Source: HRBIN23 sp046294495
GTDB taxonomy: Bacteria > Chloroflexota > Dehalococcoidia > Lucifugimonadales > HRBIN23
DNA length: 64,000 bases
NCBI GenBank assembly: GCA_046294495.1
Contig: JBKBKV010000003.1
Span: 1-64,000 of the forward strand
Reading direction: 5' to 3'
The translations under genes and the position numbers were made by a program. Under the pieces are notes generated by a model. The model did not search any database and was not told the origin of the DNA. It was given only the letters and a program-made list of their open reading frames with translations. How positions within the stretch are numbered: position 1 is the stretch's first letter; the number at the start of each line of letters is the position of its first letter. This document shows positions 24,525 to 32,272 of the stretch, in pieces.

Positions 24525-25807
24525 TGCGCCGCCTCGCCACGGGGCAAGGGGGGACGATGCTGGTGCTTGTACTCGCCTTTATGGCTCTGGCAGTGCCACT
24601 GGTGAGCGCTGCCCTGGGGCTGGCCAGCACCCTGGCTCGGGACTCGGCCCTGAAGACCCGTATGGCCAAGAGCCAGTATGCTGTCCTGGGAGGGGGGGAG
24701 CACGCCTTCTACCGCCTGCGCTATGAGCCGGGCTATGCGGAAAGCATCCCCCAGGACACCCCCCACACCTACACCCTTATTCTGAACGGCCGGGAGGTGT
24801 CGGTGTCGGTGCGTCGTCCCACAGACCCCATCGGCCCACCTCCCCCGCCCGGGGCAGATAGACAGCCCAGGCTCCAGGCCAGCAAGGAAGTTACCCCCAC
24901 CTTCGCCCCACCCAACACCCTCACCTCCTTTACCTACACCATTACCGTTCAAAACAGAGGGGGGACAGTGGCTACTTTGGATAGCATCCACGACACCTTG
25001 CCCCCGGGCTTTACCTATATGGCCGGCTCCACCCAGGGCGTTACCACCAGCGACCCCTCTTTAGATAATGATGATGGCGTCCTAACCCTTACCTGGGATG
25101 TATCCTCTCTACGGGTCCGCCTCCAGCCGGGGGAGAGTGTAACCCTCACCTTTACTGCCCAGGCTAGTGTGGCCCAGGGGAACTACTGCAACGAGGCGTG
25201 GGTAGACCCTGGGGGCTACCGCACCAGCAGTGGCAAGACGGCCAAGGTGAGGGTCGGCTCTCCCCAAAATGACCTATGCACAGGCCCCGCTGTCGCCATT
25301 AGCAAGGACGCCTCCACAGCCTCCCAGTCCCGCTCATCCGACATTGTGATAGGCACTGGAGGCGTGCTGACCTACACAATCACCGTGCAGAACATAGGCT
25401 CTGTTGCCCTGAACCTGGGGCGTGTGCGAGACTTCCTGCCCCCCGGTTTCACCTATATGCCCGGCTCCACAGGGGGGGACTTTACCACTGCCGACCCCTC
25501 CATAACCCAGTTCCAGGGGGGCCAACGCCTGGACTGGACTTTCACCCCCAGGAAGCGCATTCAGCCCGGGGAGAGCAAGGCCCTGTTCTTCCAGGTCAGG
25601 GCTACCAGCATACCTGGGGAATACTGGAACGAGGGGCAACTGACTTTCAATGAGTTTGATGCCCCCGTAGCCATCTGGCCCACGGCCCGCGTAACTGTGA
25701 TAGAGATGTTCCAGGTCTCCGCCACCGACGGGGAGAGCACCCACCTCCGGGAGGCGTGGTTAGCCCAGGACGGCCCTGTTACAAGCCACTGGGAACTGGT
25801 CCGCTAG
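24521..25807 (+). CDS. Pilin-operon surface protein with two DUF11 repeats
   Basis: The 428-residue protein begins with a PilX-like hydrophobic helix (about 11-33) preceded by GQGG and followed by an amphipathic stretch (35-70). A Pro-rich hinge (104-113) leads to two tandem DUF11/TIGR01451-type repeats at about 118-248 and 257-395. Both contain the shared ITVQN and LPPGFTYM[AP]GST segments. Cys223 and Cys253 could form a disulfide. DUF11 domains are beta-sandwich modules of bacterial surface proteins. Its location as the third gene of a minor-pilin operon suggests a pilus-tip or PilY1-like exposed component; that is inference. Confidence 0.8.
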   Translation: MMRRLATGQGGTMLVLVLAFMALAVPLVSAALGLASTLARDSALKTRMAKSQYAVLGGGEHAFYRLRYEPGYAESIPQDTPHTYTLILNGREVSVSVRRPTDPIGPPPPPGADRQPRLQASKEVTPTFAPPNTLTSFTYTITVQNRGGTVATLDSIHDTLPPGFTYMAGSTQGVTTSDPSLDNDDGVLTLTWDVSSLRVRLQPGESVTLTFTAQASVAQGNYCNEAWVDPGGYRTSSGKTAKVRVGSPQNDLCTGPAVAISKDASTASQSRSSDIVIGTGGVLTYTITVQNIGSVALNLGRVRDFLPPGFTYMPGSTGGDFTTADPSITQFQGGQRLDWTFTPRKRIQPGESKALFFQVRATSIPGEYWNEGQLTFNEFDAPVAIWPTARVTVIEMFQVSATDGESTHLREAWLAQDGPVTSHWELVR

Positions 25808-25857
25808 GCGAGGCCCCCTGCTCCGCTTAAAAGAGACAGTGTGGCCCACACCCCTTA

Positions 25858-26000
25858 CTATTGGTCGGCCGCTTTGTAGTGGGCCAGTAGGTGGTTGCCA
25901 CTCCCCACAGCCCACTCGGCGCTGGTGCCCCAGCAGGCGGCTGCCCAGGGTGCCCTTGTCCAGAACATCTTTGGTATCCACCTGGGCAGGGAGAAGGGGC
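25858..26000 (-). pseudogene. Degenerate coding fragment (copy A)
   Basis: On the minus strand the segment 25874-25924 matches 54872-54922 at 43 of 51 positions. Five of the eight differences fall at synonymous third positions in the frame encoding SAEWAxxxGNHLLAHY. In copy A that frame ends at a stop in the next few codons. The plausible upstream peptide (KDVLDKGTLGSRLL) is in a different frame, consistent with a frameshift. The original protein is not recognised. Confidence 0.45.
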
Positions 26001-26125
26001 GCTCCCGGGCCCAGTGGGGGGTAAAAGGCCCCCCTCCTGGGCTGGTTTCCGCCCTCTCTTTTCAACCATCCCTCCGATAACTCACCCACTCGGTAACGAT
26101 CTCCTGGGGCAAAAACCGCATTGCC

Positions 26126-26154
26126 TTGACACTCCCTACTACTTGTGATATACT
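26126..26154 (+). promoter_or_regulatory. Strong sigma70-type promoter for etfBA
   Basis: A perfect TTGACA (26126-26131) is followed after exactly 17 bases by TATACT (26149-26154). The leader of about 60 bases contains a GGGC/GCCC-closed hairpin before the Shine-Dalgarno AAGGAGG. This is among the closest matches to consensus in the window. Confidence 0.8.
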
Positions 26155-26219
26155 GCACAGGCTGAGACCTCGGCTCTTTGGGCAATTGGGTTTGCCAAGC
26201 CCATTACAAGGAGGCGGCC

Positions 26220-27026
26220 GTGCCCCTGGCTATCGTGGTAACCGCCAAGCAGGTGCTGGACCCCGAAACCCCCGCCTCTGCCCTCCAGATAGACCCCGCT
26301 CGCAAACGGATGGTCGCCCCAGCCAATGTCCCCCCTGTCGTTAACGGCTTTGACGAGAACGCTGTAGAGGCAGCGCTGCGTATAAAAGACGCCTTGGGGG
26401 CGCCCAATGTGAAGGTAACCGTTCTGTCGGTCGGCAAGGCGTTTGCCCTGGATGTTATCAAGAAACCCCTGTCTATGGGAGCCGACGAACTGGTGTTGGT
26501 GCAAGACGACGCCTGCGACAACCTGGACGCCTTCCAGACGGCGCGGGTCCTGGCGGCGGCCATCAAGCAGATGGGCACAGTAGACCTGGTGCTCTGCGGG
26601 CGGCAGGCCTCGGACTGGGACCAGTCCCAGGTGCCTCTGGCCCTGGCCGAGTTTCTGGGGCTGCCCTGCGTGCACATCACCAAGAAGGTGGAGGTGAAGG
26701 ACAAGACGGTGCTGGTAGAGCGGGTAATTCCCGACGGCACAGAAGTTATCCAGGTGCATCTGCCCGCTCTGATTACTGTCAGCAACGAACTAGGCCAGCC
26801 CCGTTACCCAACCCTGCGGGGAATTATGGCCTCCACCCGCAAACAGCCCATCGTTCGCAAACTGGCAGACCTGGGCCTCAACCCGGCTGACCTGGCTCCC
26901 AAGGTTGAGTTGTTGGACCTGTTTATCCCCATCCGCCAGAAGAGGTGCGAGATCGTCTCTGGGGACAACGACGAGGAGAAGGGGCGGAACTTGGCCCGGC
27001 GCCTTCGGGAAGCCAAACTTATCTAG
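26220..27026 (+). CDS. etfB: Electron transfer flavoprotein beta subunit
   Basis: EtfB binds AMP in canonical ETF and, with EtfA, carries electrons from acyl-CoA and other dehydrogenases to the quinone pool. The 268-residue protein shows the family's N-terminal strand (LAIVVTAKQVLDPE), the NGFDENAVEAALRIKD segment and CGRQASDWDQSQVP, close to the ETF beta signature. I choose the GTG at 26220, six bases after AAGGAGG, over an upstream ATG at 26178. EtfA follows after 12 bases. No ETF-quinone oxidoreductase or dehydrogenase is adjacent. Confidence 0.94.
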   Translation: MPLAIVVTAKQVLDPETPASALQIDPARKRMVAPANVPPVVNGFDENAVEAALRIKDALGAPNVKVTVLSVGKAFALDVIKKPLSMGADELVLVQDDACDNLDAFQTARVLAAAIKQMGTVDLVLCGRQASDWDQSQVPLALAEFLGLPCVHITKKVEVKDKTVLVERVIPDGTEVIQVHLPALITVSNELGQPRYPTLRGIMASTRKQPIVRKLADLGLNPADLAPKVELLDLFIPIRQKRCEIVSGDNDEEKGRNLARRLREAKLI

Positions 27027-27038
27027 CAGAGGTGCACC

Positions 27039-28022
27039 ATGCCAGGTGTCCTTATCTTCGCTGAAGTGGTTGACGGTAGACTGTCTTCTATCGCTAAGGA
27101 ACTCCTGGCCGCCGGCCATCCCCTTGCCCAGGCCCTTGGGGAGCCTCTGGCTGCCTTTGTCCCCGCCGAGAAGGGGGCAGAGGCCGCCAAAGAGGCAACC
27201 GCCTTCGGGGCGGAGCAGGTGTTCGTGGCGGAGCACCCCCTCTTGAAAGAGCCCCACCCCGATTACCACTTGGCTGCCCTAGAGGGGGCTGTGAAGCAAT
27301 TGAGCCCCTCTGCCGTCCTCCTGGGCAAGACCCCCTTGGGTATCAATGTGGGGCCACGCTTGGCCTTCCGTATGGGTGTAGGGGTTGCCCAGGATGTGGT
27401 CTCCCTCAAGATAGAAGGGGGGGCCCTTATCGCCGAGCGCCCCGTTTACGGGGGCAACGCTATGGCCAGGGTTGCCCTGCGCCACAAGCCTTTCGTGGCC
27501 ACGGTTCGCCCAAAGGCCTTTGAACCCCTTGAAGCTAACCCTGGCAACACGGCGGTCGTGCAGAGCCTCCCCGTAGCCCTGGACCCCCAGAGCGTCAAGG
27601 TCAAGGTGCTGGAGCGAAAGAAAGTTGAGGCAACAGGCATTCGCCTGGAAGACGCCCGGGTCGTGGTGGGCGGAGGGCGCGGGCTGGGGGGCCCCGAACC
27701 TTTCCAGCAACTGGAGGAACTGGCCCGCTTGCTGGGTGGAGCGGTGGGCGCCTCACGGGCCGTGTGCGACGCCGGCTGGCTGCCCTATCAATACCAAATT
27801 GGCCTCACCGGCAAAACTATAACCGCCGACCTCTACATCGCCATCGCCATCTCCGGGGCGAGCCAGCATATGGCCGGCGTCTCTACCGTGAAGAATATCG
27901 TGGCTATCAACAAGGACGCCGACGCCCCTATCTTCCAGGAGGCTCGCTTCGGCGTCGTGGGCGACTGGAAGAAGGTGCTACCTGCCTTCACCGACGAAGT
28001 GCGCAAACTCCTCCAGCCATAG
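27039..28022 (+). CDS. etfA: Electron transfer flavoprotein alpha subunit
   Basis: The 327-residue FAD-binding partner of EtfB has the conserved C-terminal FAD domain: GGGRGLGG, GASRAVCDAGW, QIGLTGKTI, SGASQHMAG and NIVAINKDADAPIF are all present in order between about residues 210 and 300. The N-terminal domain pairs with EtfB. SD AGAGGTG precedes the ATG at 27039. The gene is followed by a conserved-looking hypothetical and a CopD-like gene in the same direction. Confidence 0.96.
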   Translation: MPGVLIFAEVVDGRLSSIAKELLAAGHPLAQALGEPLAAFVPAEKGAEAAKEATAFGAEQVFVAEHPLLKEPHPDYHLAALEGAVKQLSPSAVLLGKTPLGINVGPRLAFRMGVGVAQDVVSLKIEGGALIAERPVYGGNAMARVALRHKPFVATVRPKAFEPLEANPGNTAVVQSLPVALDPQSVKVKVLERKKVEATGIRLEDARVVVGGGRGLGGPEPFQQLEELARLLGGAVGASRAVCDAGWLPYQYQIGLTGKTITADLYIAIAISGASQHMAGVSTVKNIVAINKDADAPIFQEARFGVVGDWKKVLPAFTDEVRKLLQP

Positions 28023-28070
28023 CACCAACCAAGCGATGGGACCATATCAGCGGACGGGGGAGGTGTAACC

Positions 28071-28508
28071 GTGGACATGGAGTTCACCATAGACCTGCAA
28101 AGGGTGCGCTCGGGGCTGGAGCAGGCGGATGTGGTCTCCCTCTTCTTCCCCCGCCTGCGAAAGACATTGGTGATTGACTTCCGGTGCACAGCCGATGAGC
28201 CCCCACTAGTGCGCATCGCCCCTATGACCAGTTCCTTAGCGGAACGGCTTCGCAGTGTGCGCCGTATGCGCCCCCATTGGCCACGCCCCAAGAAACTTAT
28301 GGCGATCCCCTGGCCTCGCTATGTGGACAGCCTCTTCCGTCTCCAAGTGGCCGATGCCCTTCTAGGGCGAGTGGCTTCCTGTGGGCACCCTGAGGCTGTG
28401 AAGCAGTGTCGTCTTGCTCTTGAGGAACTGCGCCGGCTGGAGCGCCGGGAACTGGGGGCGGTCATCCGCGGGGACAACTACCACACAATTTGGGCACGCA
28501 AAGCATAG
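28071..28508 (+). CDS. Hypothetical protein downstream of etfA
   Basis: I do not recognise this 145-residue protein. It is soluble, Arg/Leu-rich and basic, with no signal peptide. A central segment (LVIDFRCTADEPPLVRIAPM) suggests beta strands and a C-terminal helix (VKQCRLALEELRRLERRELGAVI) closes it. Three cysteines (FRCTAD, ASCGHP, QCRLAL) could be incidental. The start is a GTG at 28071 preceded by GGGGGAGG; an ATG two codons later is also possible. It lies 48 bases after etfA and probably belongs to the same transcript, hinting at electron transfer or an accessory role. Confidence 0.65.
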   Translation: MDMEFTIDLQRVRSGLEQADVVSLFFPRLRKTLVIDFRCTADEPPLVRIAPMTSSLAERLRSVRRMRPHWPRPKKLMAIPWPRYVDSLFRLQVADALLGRVASCGHPEAVKQCRLALEELRRLERRELGAVIRGDNYHTIWARKA

Positions 28509-28529
28509 CCAGCCCAGGCCAGCCCCCCC

Positions 28530-29036
28530 ATGTATCTGATACTGGTTATCCTACATCTGCTGGGGGCAGTGATATGGTTCGGGGGTATCCTCTTCATAGC
28601 CCTGGTGCTGGTGCCTGTGAGCCGCGCCTTTGGAGACACAGGTAACGCCCTGGTGCGGGCTGTGGGCAGGCGCTTCCTGTGGGTTGCCTGGCCGGCTATT
28701 GCCCTCGCCGTGGCGACGGGGATTGTGCTGGGCTTCAACCGGGGCTTTCTGGAGGCGCTGTTTACCGGTTCCCTTTTTGATTTTCCCCAGGGGGGCCTGT
28801 TCACCCTAAAGGTGCTCCTGGTGCTGGCCTCCCTGGTGCTGGAAGCCCTCCACGACTGGGTGGTGGGGCCACGAGGCGGACGACTAGAGCGCGCTGCCCT
28901 TGCCACTAACCCACCCGACCCGGCCCTGCTGGCTAAGGCCCAGGCCATGCGCCGGGCCACCGCACGCATCGCCAGCGTCAACGGCGGGGTGGTGCTGGCT
29001 ATTGTTATCATAGGCGTGTGGTTGAGTAGGGGATAA
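28530..29036 (+). CDS. CopD/DUF4149-like four-helix membrane protein
   Basis: The 168-residue protein has four predicted membrane helices at about 2-25, 45-68, 88-105 and 145-165. The first contains His9 in LHLLGAVIWFGG, typical of the CopD-type copper resistance/membrane superfamily that often binds haem or metal. The function is uncertain; the family spans copper import, haem proteins and uncharacterised DUFs. No Shine-Dalgarno is evident before the ATG, so translation may depend on coupling with the upstream gene. It ends 189 bases before dnaA. Confidence 0.7.
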   Translation: MYLILVILHLLGAVIWFGGILFIALVLVPVSRAFGDTGNALVRAVGRRFLWVAWPAIALAVATGIVLGFNRGFLEALFTGSLFDFPQGGLFTLKVLLVLASLVLEALHDWVVGPRGGRLERAALATNPPDPALLAKAQAMRRATARIASVNGGVVLAIVIIGVWLSRG

Positions 29037-29099
29037 AAGGGAAGAAAAGGGGCCTTCCCTAAGGGCAAGTATCTCCCTGTGAAATGCCCGCTCGCTCCC

Positions 29100-29128
29100 T
29101 TGCACCCGCCACCGCCTTGCGCTAGGCT
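29100..29128 (+). promoter_or_regulatory. Candidate dnaA promoter
   Basis: TTGCAC (29100-29105) is followed after 17 bases by TAGGCT (29123-29128). The leader would be about 90 bases. I see no convincing DnaA boxes or AT-rich unwinding element in 29037-29225, so origin function is not supported here. Confidence 0.45.
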
Positions 29129-29225
29129 TATATGAACCTAGCCGCTTTAGCACGGCCCAGCCCCTGAGTGCCGCCGCAACATAGTGCGATACACACTGCA
29201 CCCAACTGCGCAAGAGGTTTAGGGT

Positions 29226-30605
29226 ATGTATCAGTCCAGCACGCCCAGCCCCCAGGGGGTATGGGAGAGGGTGTTGGGCCTGCTCCAGATAGAGGTGGCC
29301 CGAGGCACTTACGAGGCCTTTCTGCGGGAGACGGTGGGCCTTGCGCTGGATGGGGAACGCTTTGTTGTCGGCACGCCCAGCCCCTTTGCCAAGACATACC
29401 TGGAACAGCGCGCCTACGGCCTGGTGCGGGATGCCCTGGAGCGCACCCTGGGACGCCCGGTAGAGGTGGAGTTCCGTGTTGTGCCTAAAGGCCTGGGATA
29501 TGCAGACAGGGGCGCCCATCCCCCCAACATACCTGCCCCCCACGCAGACGCCCGCGGGGAATCATTAGGAACGCCTCTCAACACCCACTATACCTTCGCC
29601 ACTTTCATCGTGGGGGAATCCAACCGCTACGCCCATGCCGCTGCTGTAGCCGGGGCCGAGCACCCCGGGACGAAATACAACCCCATTTTCATCTATTCCG
29701 ATGTGGGGCTGGGCAAAACCCACCTCCTCCACGCCATTGGCCACCGCTGTCTGGAGCGGGGCATGCGCGTCCTCTACACCAGCGCCGAGCAGTTCACCAA
29801 CCAGTTCATTCGCTCTATCCGTGAGGGGCAAGGGGAAGCCTTCCGCCTGCAGTTCCGGAGCATAGACATCCTGCTGGTAGACGATGTGCACTTCCTCATC
29901 GGCAAGGAGCAGACCCAGGAGGCCTTCTTCCACATCTTCAACGAACTACACAACGCCAGCAAGCAAATTGTCCTCACATGCGACCGTCCCCCAAAGTCCT
30001 TGCGCCCGCTGGAGGACCGCTTGCGCTCCCGCTTCGAGTGGGGCCTGGTAGCCGATATCCAGCCCCCTGACCTGGAGACACGCCTGGCCATCCTCCGCGC
30101 CAAGTCGGAAGCCCTGGGCCTGGCGGTGCCTTCCCCTGTGCTAGACTTCCTGGGTAAGCGCATCTACCGATCTATCCGGGAACTGGAAGGGGTGCTCAAC
30201 CGCTTGGCGGCCCTGGCCGACCTGACAGGGCGTCCCATTACCCTGGACCTGGCGCAACAAGCCCTGGTGTTGCCCGGCACCCGCAACGAGCGCAGACCCC
30301 TGGACCCGGAAGAGGTGGTGAGTATGGTGGCCCAACACTTCGGTCTGGAGCCAATGACCTTGAAAGGCCCCCGAAGGGACAAGACCACCGCTACCGCACG
30401 ACATATCGCCATGTTCCTGCTGCGAGAGGAGGCCCAGCGCCCCCTCACCGAAATCGGGCGCTTGCTCGGGGGCAAAGACCATACCACCGTCCTCCACGCC
30501 TGCGAGAAGGTGCGCCTGCAAATGGACACCGACCCCCAGGTGCGCCACGCCCTCTTGACCCTGCGGGAGCGCCTCCAGCGGATTGGGGGCGCCCCTGAAG
30601 GGTAA
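29226..30605 (+). CDS. dnaA: Chromosomal replication initiator protein DnaA
   Basis: The 459-residue AAA+ initiator has N-terminal domain I (VWERVLGLLQIEVARGTYEAFL), a short linker (about 90-120), the AAA+ core with P-loop VGLGKTH (160-166), Walker B (ILLVDDVHFL) and sensor motifs. Domain IV ends in GGKDHTTVLHACEKV, the DnaA-box-recognising signature. The P-loop is preceded by Ser158-Asp159 where most DnaA proteins have Gly-Gly. The gene is not flanked by dnaN, recF, gyrB or rpmH; its neighbours are a CopD-like gene and a secreted protein gene, so the classic origin neighbourhood is broken up. Confidence 0.97.
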   Translation: MYQSSTPSPQGVWERVLGLLQIEVARGTYEAFLRETVGLALDGERFVVGTPSPFAKTYLEQRAYGLVRDALERTLGRPVEVEFRVVPKGLGYADRGAHPPNIPAPHADARGESLGTPLNTHYTFATFIVGESNRYAHAAAVAGAEHPGTKYNPIFIYSDVGLGKTHLLHAIGHRCLERGMRVLYTSAEQFTNQFIRSIREGQGEAFRLQFRSIDILLVDDVHFLIGKEQTQEAFFHIFNELHNASKQIVLTCDRPPKSLRPLEDRLRSRFEWGLVADIQPPDLETRLAILRAKSEALGLAVPSPVLDFLGKRIYRSIRELEGVLNRLAALADLTGRPITLDLAQQALVLPGTRNERRPLDPEEVVSMVAQHFGLEPMTLKGPRRDKTTATARHIAMFLLREEAQRPLTEIGRLLGGKDHTTVLHACEKVRLQMDTDPQVRHALLTLRERLQRIGGAPEG

Positions 30606-30655
30606 AGGGAGAAGACACCCCTGGCAAAAGCCTTACAAAGGGGCTTCACTTGCCC

Positions 30656-30684
30656 TTTACGCCACGCCAGAAAAGGCTTATTAT
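30656..30684 (+). promoter_or_regulatory. Promoter with palindrome over the -10 box
   Basis: TTTACG (30656-30661) and TATTAT (30679-30684) are 17 bases apart. AGGCTT (30674-30679) and AAGCCT (30686-30691) form a 6-bp inverted repeat around the -10, an arrangement suited to a repressor or to an early RNA hairpin. It drives the secreted protein gene at 30711, which also has AGGAGG before its ATG. Confidence 0.6.
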
Positions 30685-30710
30685 AAAGCCTAAACCCGAG
30701 GAGGATAAAG

Positions 30711-31310
30711 ATGCGTAAGGCGTTGCCCTTCCTTGTCGTGGCTATTGCCTTGCTGGGCCTGTGGAGCACACCCGCCTACGCCCAACCCCAGGTGATGCGC
30801 TTCGCAGGCGCCGTTACCATAGAGGGACGCCCTGCCCCCGATGGCACGCGGGTGGTGGCCGAGGTGCAGGTGGGCGGCGCCTGGCGCGAGGCGACCTCCG
30901 TCACGACCACCAACGGGTATTACACGCTGACCATTGGCCTGGCCCCCGGTGAATCCTTCCCCACAGGTGCCCCCATTCGCTTCCGCGTGGGCCAGTGGGT
31001 AGCCGACCAGACCACCACCTGGGAGCCTGGTGCTCTTCGCCCCTATTTCAACCTCTCCGCCTTTGCACCCCCTCCACCCCCCCAGCAGGCCTGGCAGGGC
31101 CTCCAACGCGCCCTGGTGCGGGCATGGAGTTATGAAGACCCACGCAACCCTCGCTTCTTTGACTTCGCTGACCCTGGCCGAAGCAACCTTACCACCCTCC
31201 AGCGCAACCGTGCCTACTTCCTCTTCCTCACAGAAGACACAACCCTGGAGTGTCGGGGGGTTACCTATACCCTGCGCCGGGGCTGGAACCTCTTTGCGTG
31301 GACCTGTTAG
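30711..31310 (+). CDS. Secreted hypothetical protein with transthyretin-like N-terminal domain
   Basis: The 199-residue protein has a clear signal peptide with cleavage predicted after AYA at residue 24. Residues 28-115 resemble the CNA_B/transthyretin-like beta fold (FAGAVTIEGRPAPDGTRVVAEVQV, TTTNGYYTLTI), a module of surface proteins. A Pro-rich linker (PPPPPQQ) follows, then a C-terminal domain with two cysteines (LECRG and the terminal WTC), probably a disulfide. The function is unknown; secretion or surface attachment is likely. It does not overlap the convergent glycosyltransferase, whose stop is 20 bases away. Confidence 0.75.
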   Translation: MRKALPFLVVAIALLGLWSTPAYAQPQVMRFAGAVTIEGRPAPDGTRVVAEVQVGGAWREATSVTTTNGYYTLTIGLAPGESFPTGAPIRFRVGQWVADQTTTWEPGALRPYFNLSAFAPPPPPQQAWQGLQRALVRAWSYEDPRNPRFFDFADPGRSNLTTLQRNRAYFLFLTEDTTLECRGVTYTLRRGWNLFAWTC

Positions 31311-31329
31311 GGGGTGAGGGCAAAACCGC

Positions 31330-32100
31330 CTAGGGGCGCATGGCGCGTCGCAAGGTGTGCACAGCGAACAGGCGCAGGTATCCCAAGGTGGTGGACATCT
31401 TGGGCAGTTTGGAGACCCCGTGACGCCGGGGCTGGAAGACGATGGACACCTCGGTTAGCAGGAAGCCACGCCTAGCGGCGCACAAGATAGCCTCCGGGGC
31501 AAAGGAGAAGTCGTTGGCCCTGGTCTCCTTCGCCAGCACCTCCACCACCTCCCGGCGGTAGAGGCGGTAGTTGGAGGTGATGTCCGTCAAGGAGACACCT
31601 GTGAGGAGTGGGAGCGCCCGGTTGGTCAGACTGCTGGCCCAGCGCTTCCACCAGGGGAGTGCCTCCACCCGCTTCCTGTTCAAGTAGCGGGAGCCAACCA
31701 CCACATGTGCACCTGTCTGCCGATACGCCTCCAGGAAGCGGGGTAGTTCCTCCGGGGAGTGGTTCAGGTCGCAGTCCATAGTGGCCACCAGGGACACATC
31801 AGGGGACAGTAAGCGGAAGCCCTCCCGCAGGGCGTTGCCGAAGCCCCGCCGGCGGGGCACCCACGAAACCTTCACCCGCCCTCCAGGGAGGCCCTGGGCG
31901 AACTCATCTACCCACTCGCGGCTGCCGTCGCTCCCTTCTATCACCAATACCATCTCCCAGGGCAGGCCCAGGGCGTCCAGGGTGCGCTGAAGACGGGGCA
32001 GAAGGACCACTAGATTGGCCCTCTCGTTGTAGGCCACCAGAACAGTAGCCACTTTCCCTGCTGTGGGCACCGATACCTGCCCCCTGTCTGTTTCCATCAT
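31330..32100 (-). CDS. Family 2 glycosyltransferase (polyprenyl-phosphate mannosyltransferase-like)
   Basis: The 256-residue GT-A enzyme has an N-terminal nucleotide-sugar fold (VATVLVAYNERANLVVLLPRL) and a metal-binding DCDLNHSPE motif, and resembles dolichyl/polyprenyl-phosphate sugar synthases (GSRYLNRKRVEALPWWKRWASSLTNRALPLLTGVSLTDITSNYR is split over the acceptor region). No membrane helix is present, so it is probably peripheral. It likely transfers a hexose from a nucleotide sugar to a lipid or glycan. The donor and acceptor are unknown. It starts at tandem ATGs at 32100 and 32097. Confidence 0.9.
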   Translation of the reverse strand: MMETDRGQVSVPTAGKVATVLVAYNERANLVVLLPRLQRTLDALGLPWEMVLVIEGSDGSREWVDEFAQGLPGGRVKVSWVPRRRGFGNALREGFRLLSPDVSLVATMDCDLNHSPEELPRFLEAYRQTGAHVVVGSRYLNRKRVEALPWWKRWASSLTNRALPLLTGVSLTDITSNYRLYRREVVEVLAKETRANDFSFAPEAILCAARRGFLLTEVSIVFQPRRHGVSKLPKMSTTLGYLRLFAVHTLRRAMRP

Positions 32101-32223
32101 ACAAGCCGGCGCCCTCTTTGTTAGAATAGGGTTAGGCCTTCTCCATATGCCTCAGGCTGGCTATCCCCCGTTATACCATGGCCCTGCAGGCGCTGAAGGT
32201 CTTGCCAGGCCGGGGGTATCCCT

Positions 32224-32252
32224 TTGCTAGGCGTAGCGTTTTCTAGTATGAT
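32224..32252 (+). promoter_or_regulatory. Promoter of ftsH
   Basis: TTGCTA (32224-32229) and TATGAT (32247-32252) are separated by 17 bases. The start codon at 32273 follows a leader of about 14 bases carrying AGAGGTTGAGGG. Confidence 0.65.
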
Positions 32253-32272
32253 AGAAAGAGGTTGAGGGTGGG

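Larger units (their letters stand above)
25808..26219. other. Intergenic region with etf promoter and a decayed coding fragment
   Basis: No intact gene is visible in these 412 bases. The right part holds the etfBA promoter and leader. The left part (25860-26000) holds, on the minus strand, a degenerate coding remnant described separately. ORFs across this region are interrupted or lack composition typical of genes. Confidence 0.5.

Noticed and set aside
25760..26185. 141-residue minus-strand open frame
   Set aside because: It spans the etf promoter and the end of the DUF11 gene and mixes two frames of a decayed fragment; no intact product is supported.
29037..29225. Chromosomal origin with DnaA boxes near dnaA
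   Set aside because: No TTATCCACA-like clusters or AT-rich unwinding region are visible; the neighbouring genes are not origin-associated.
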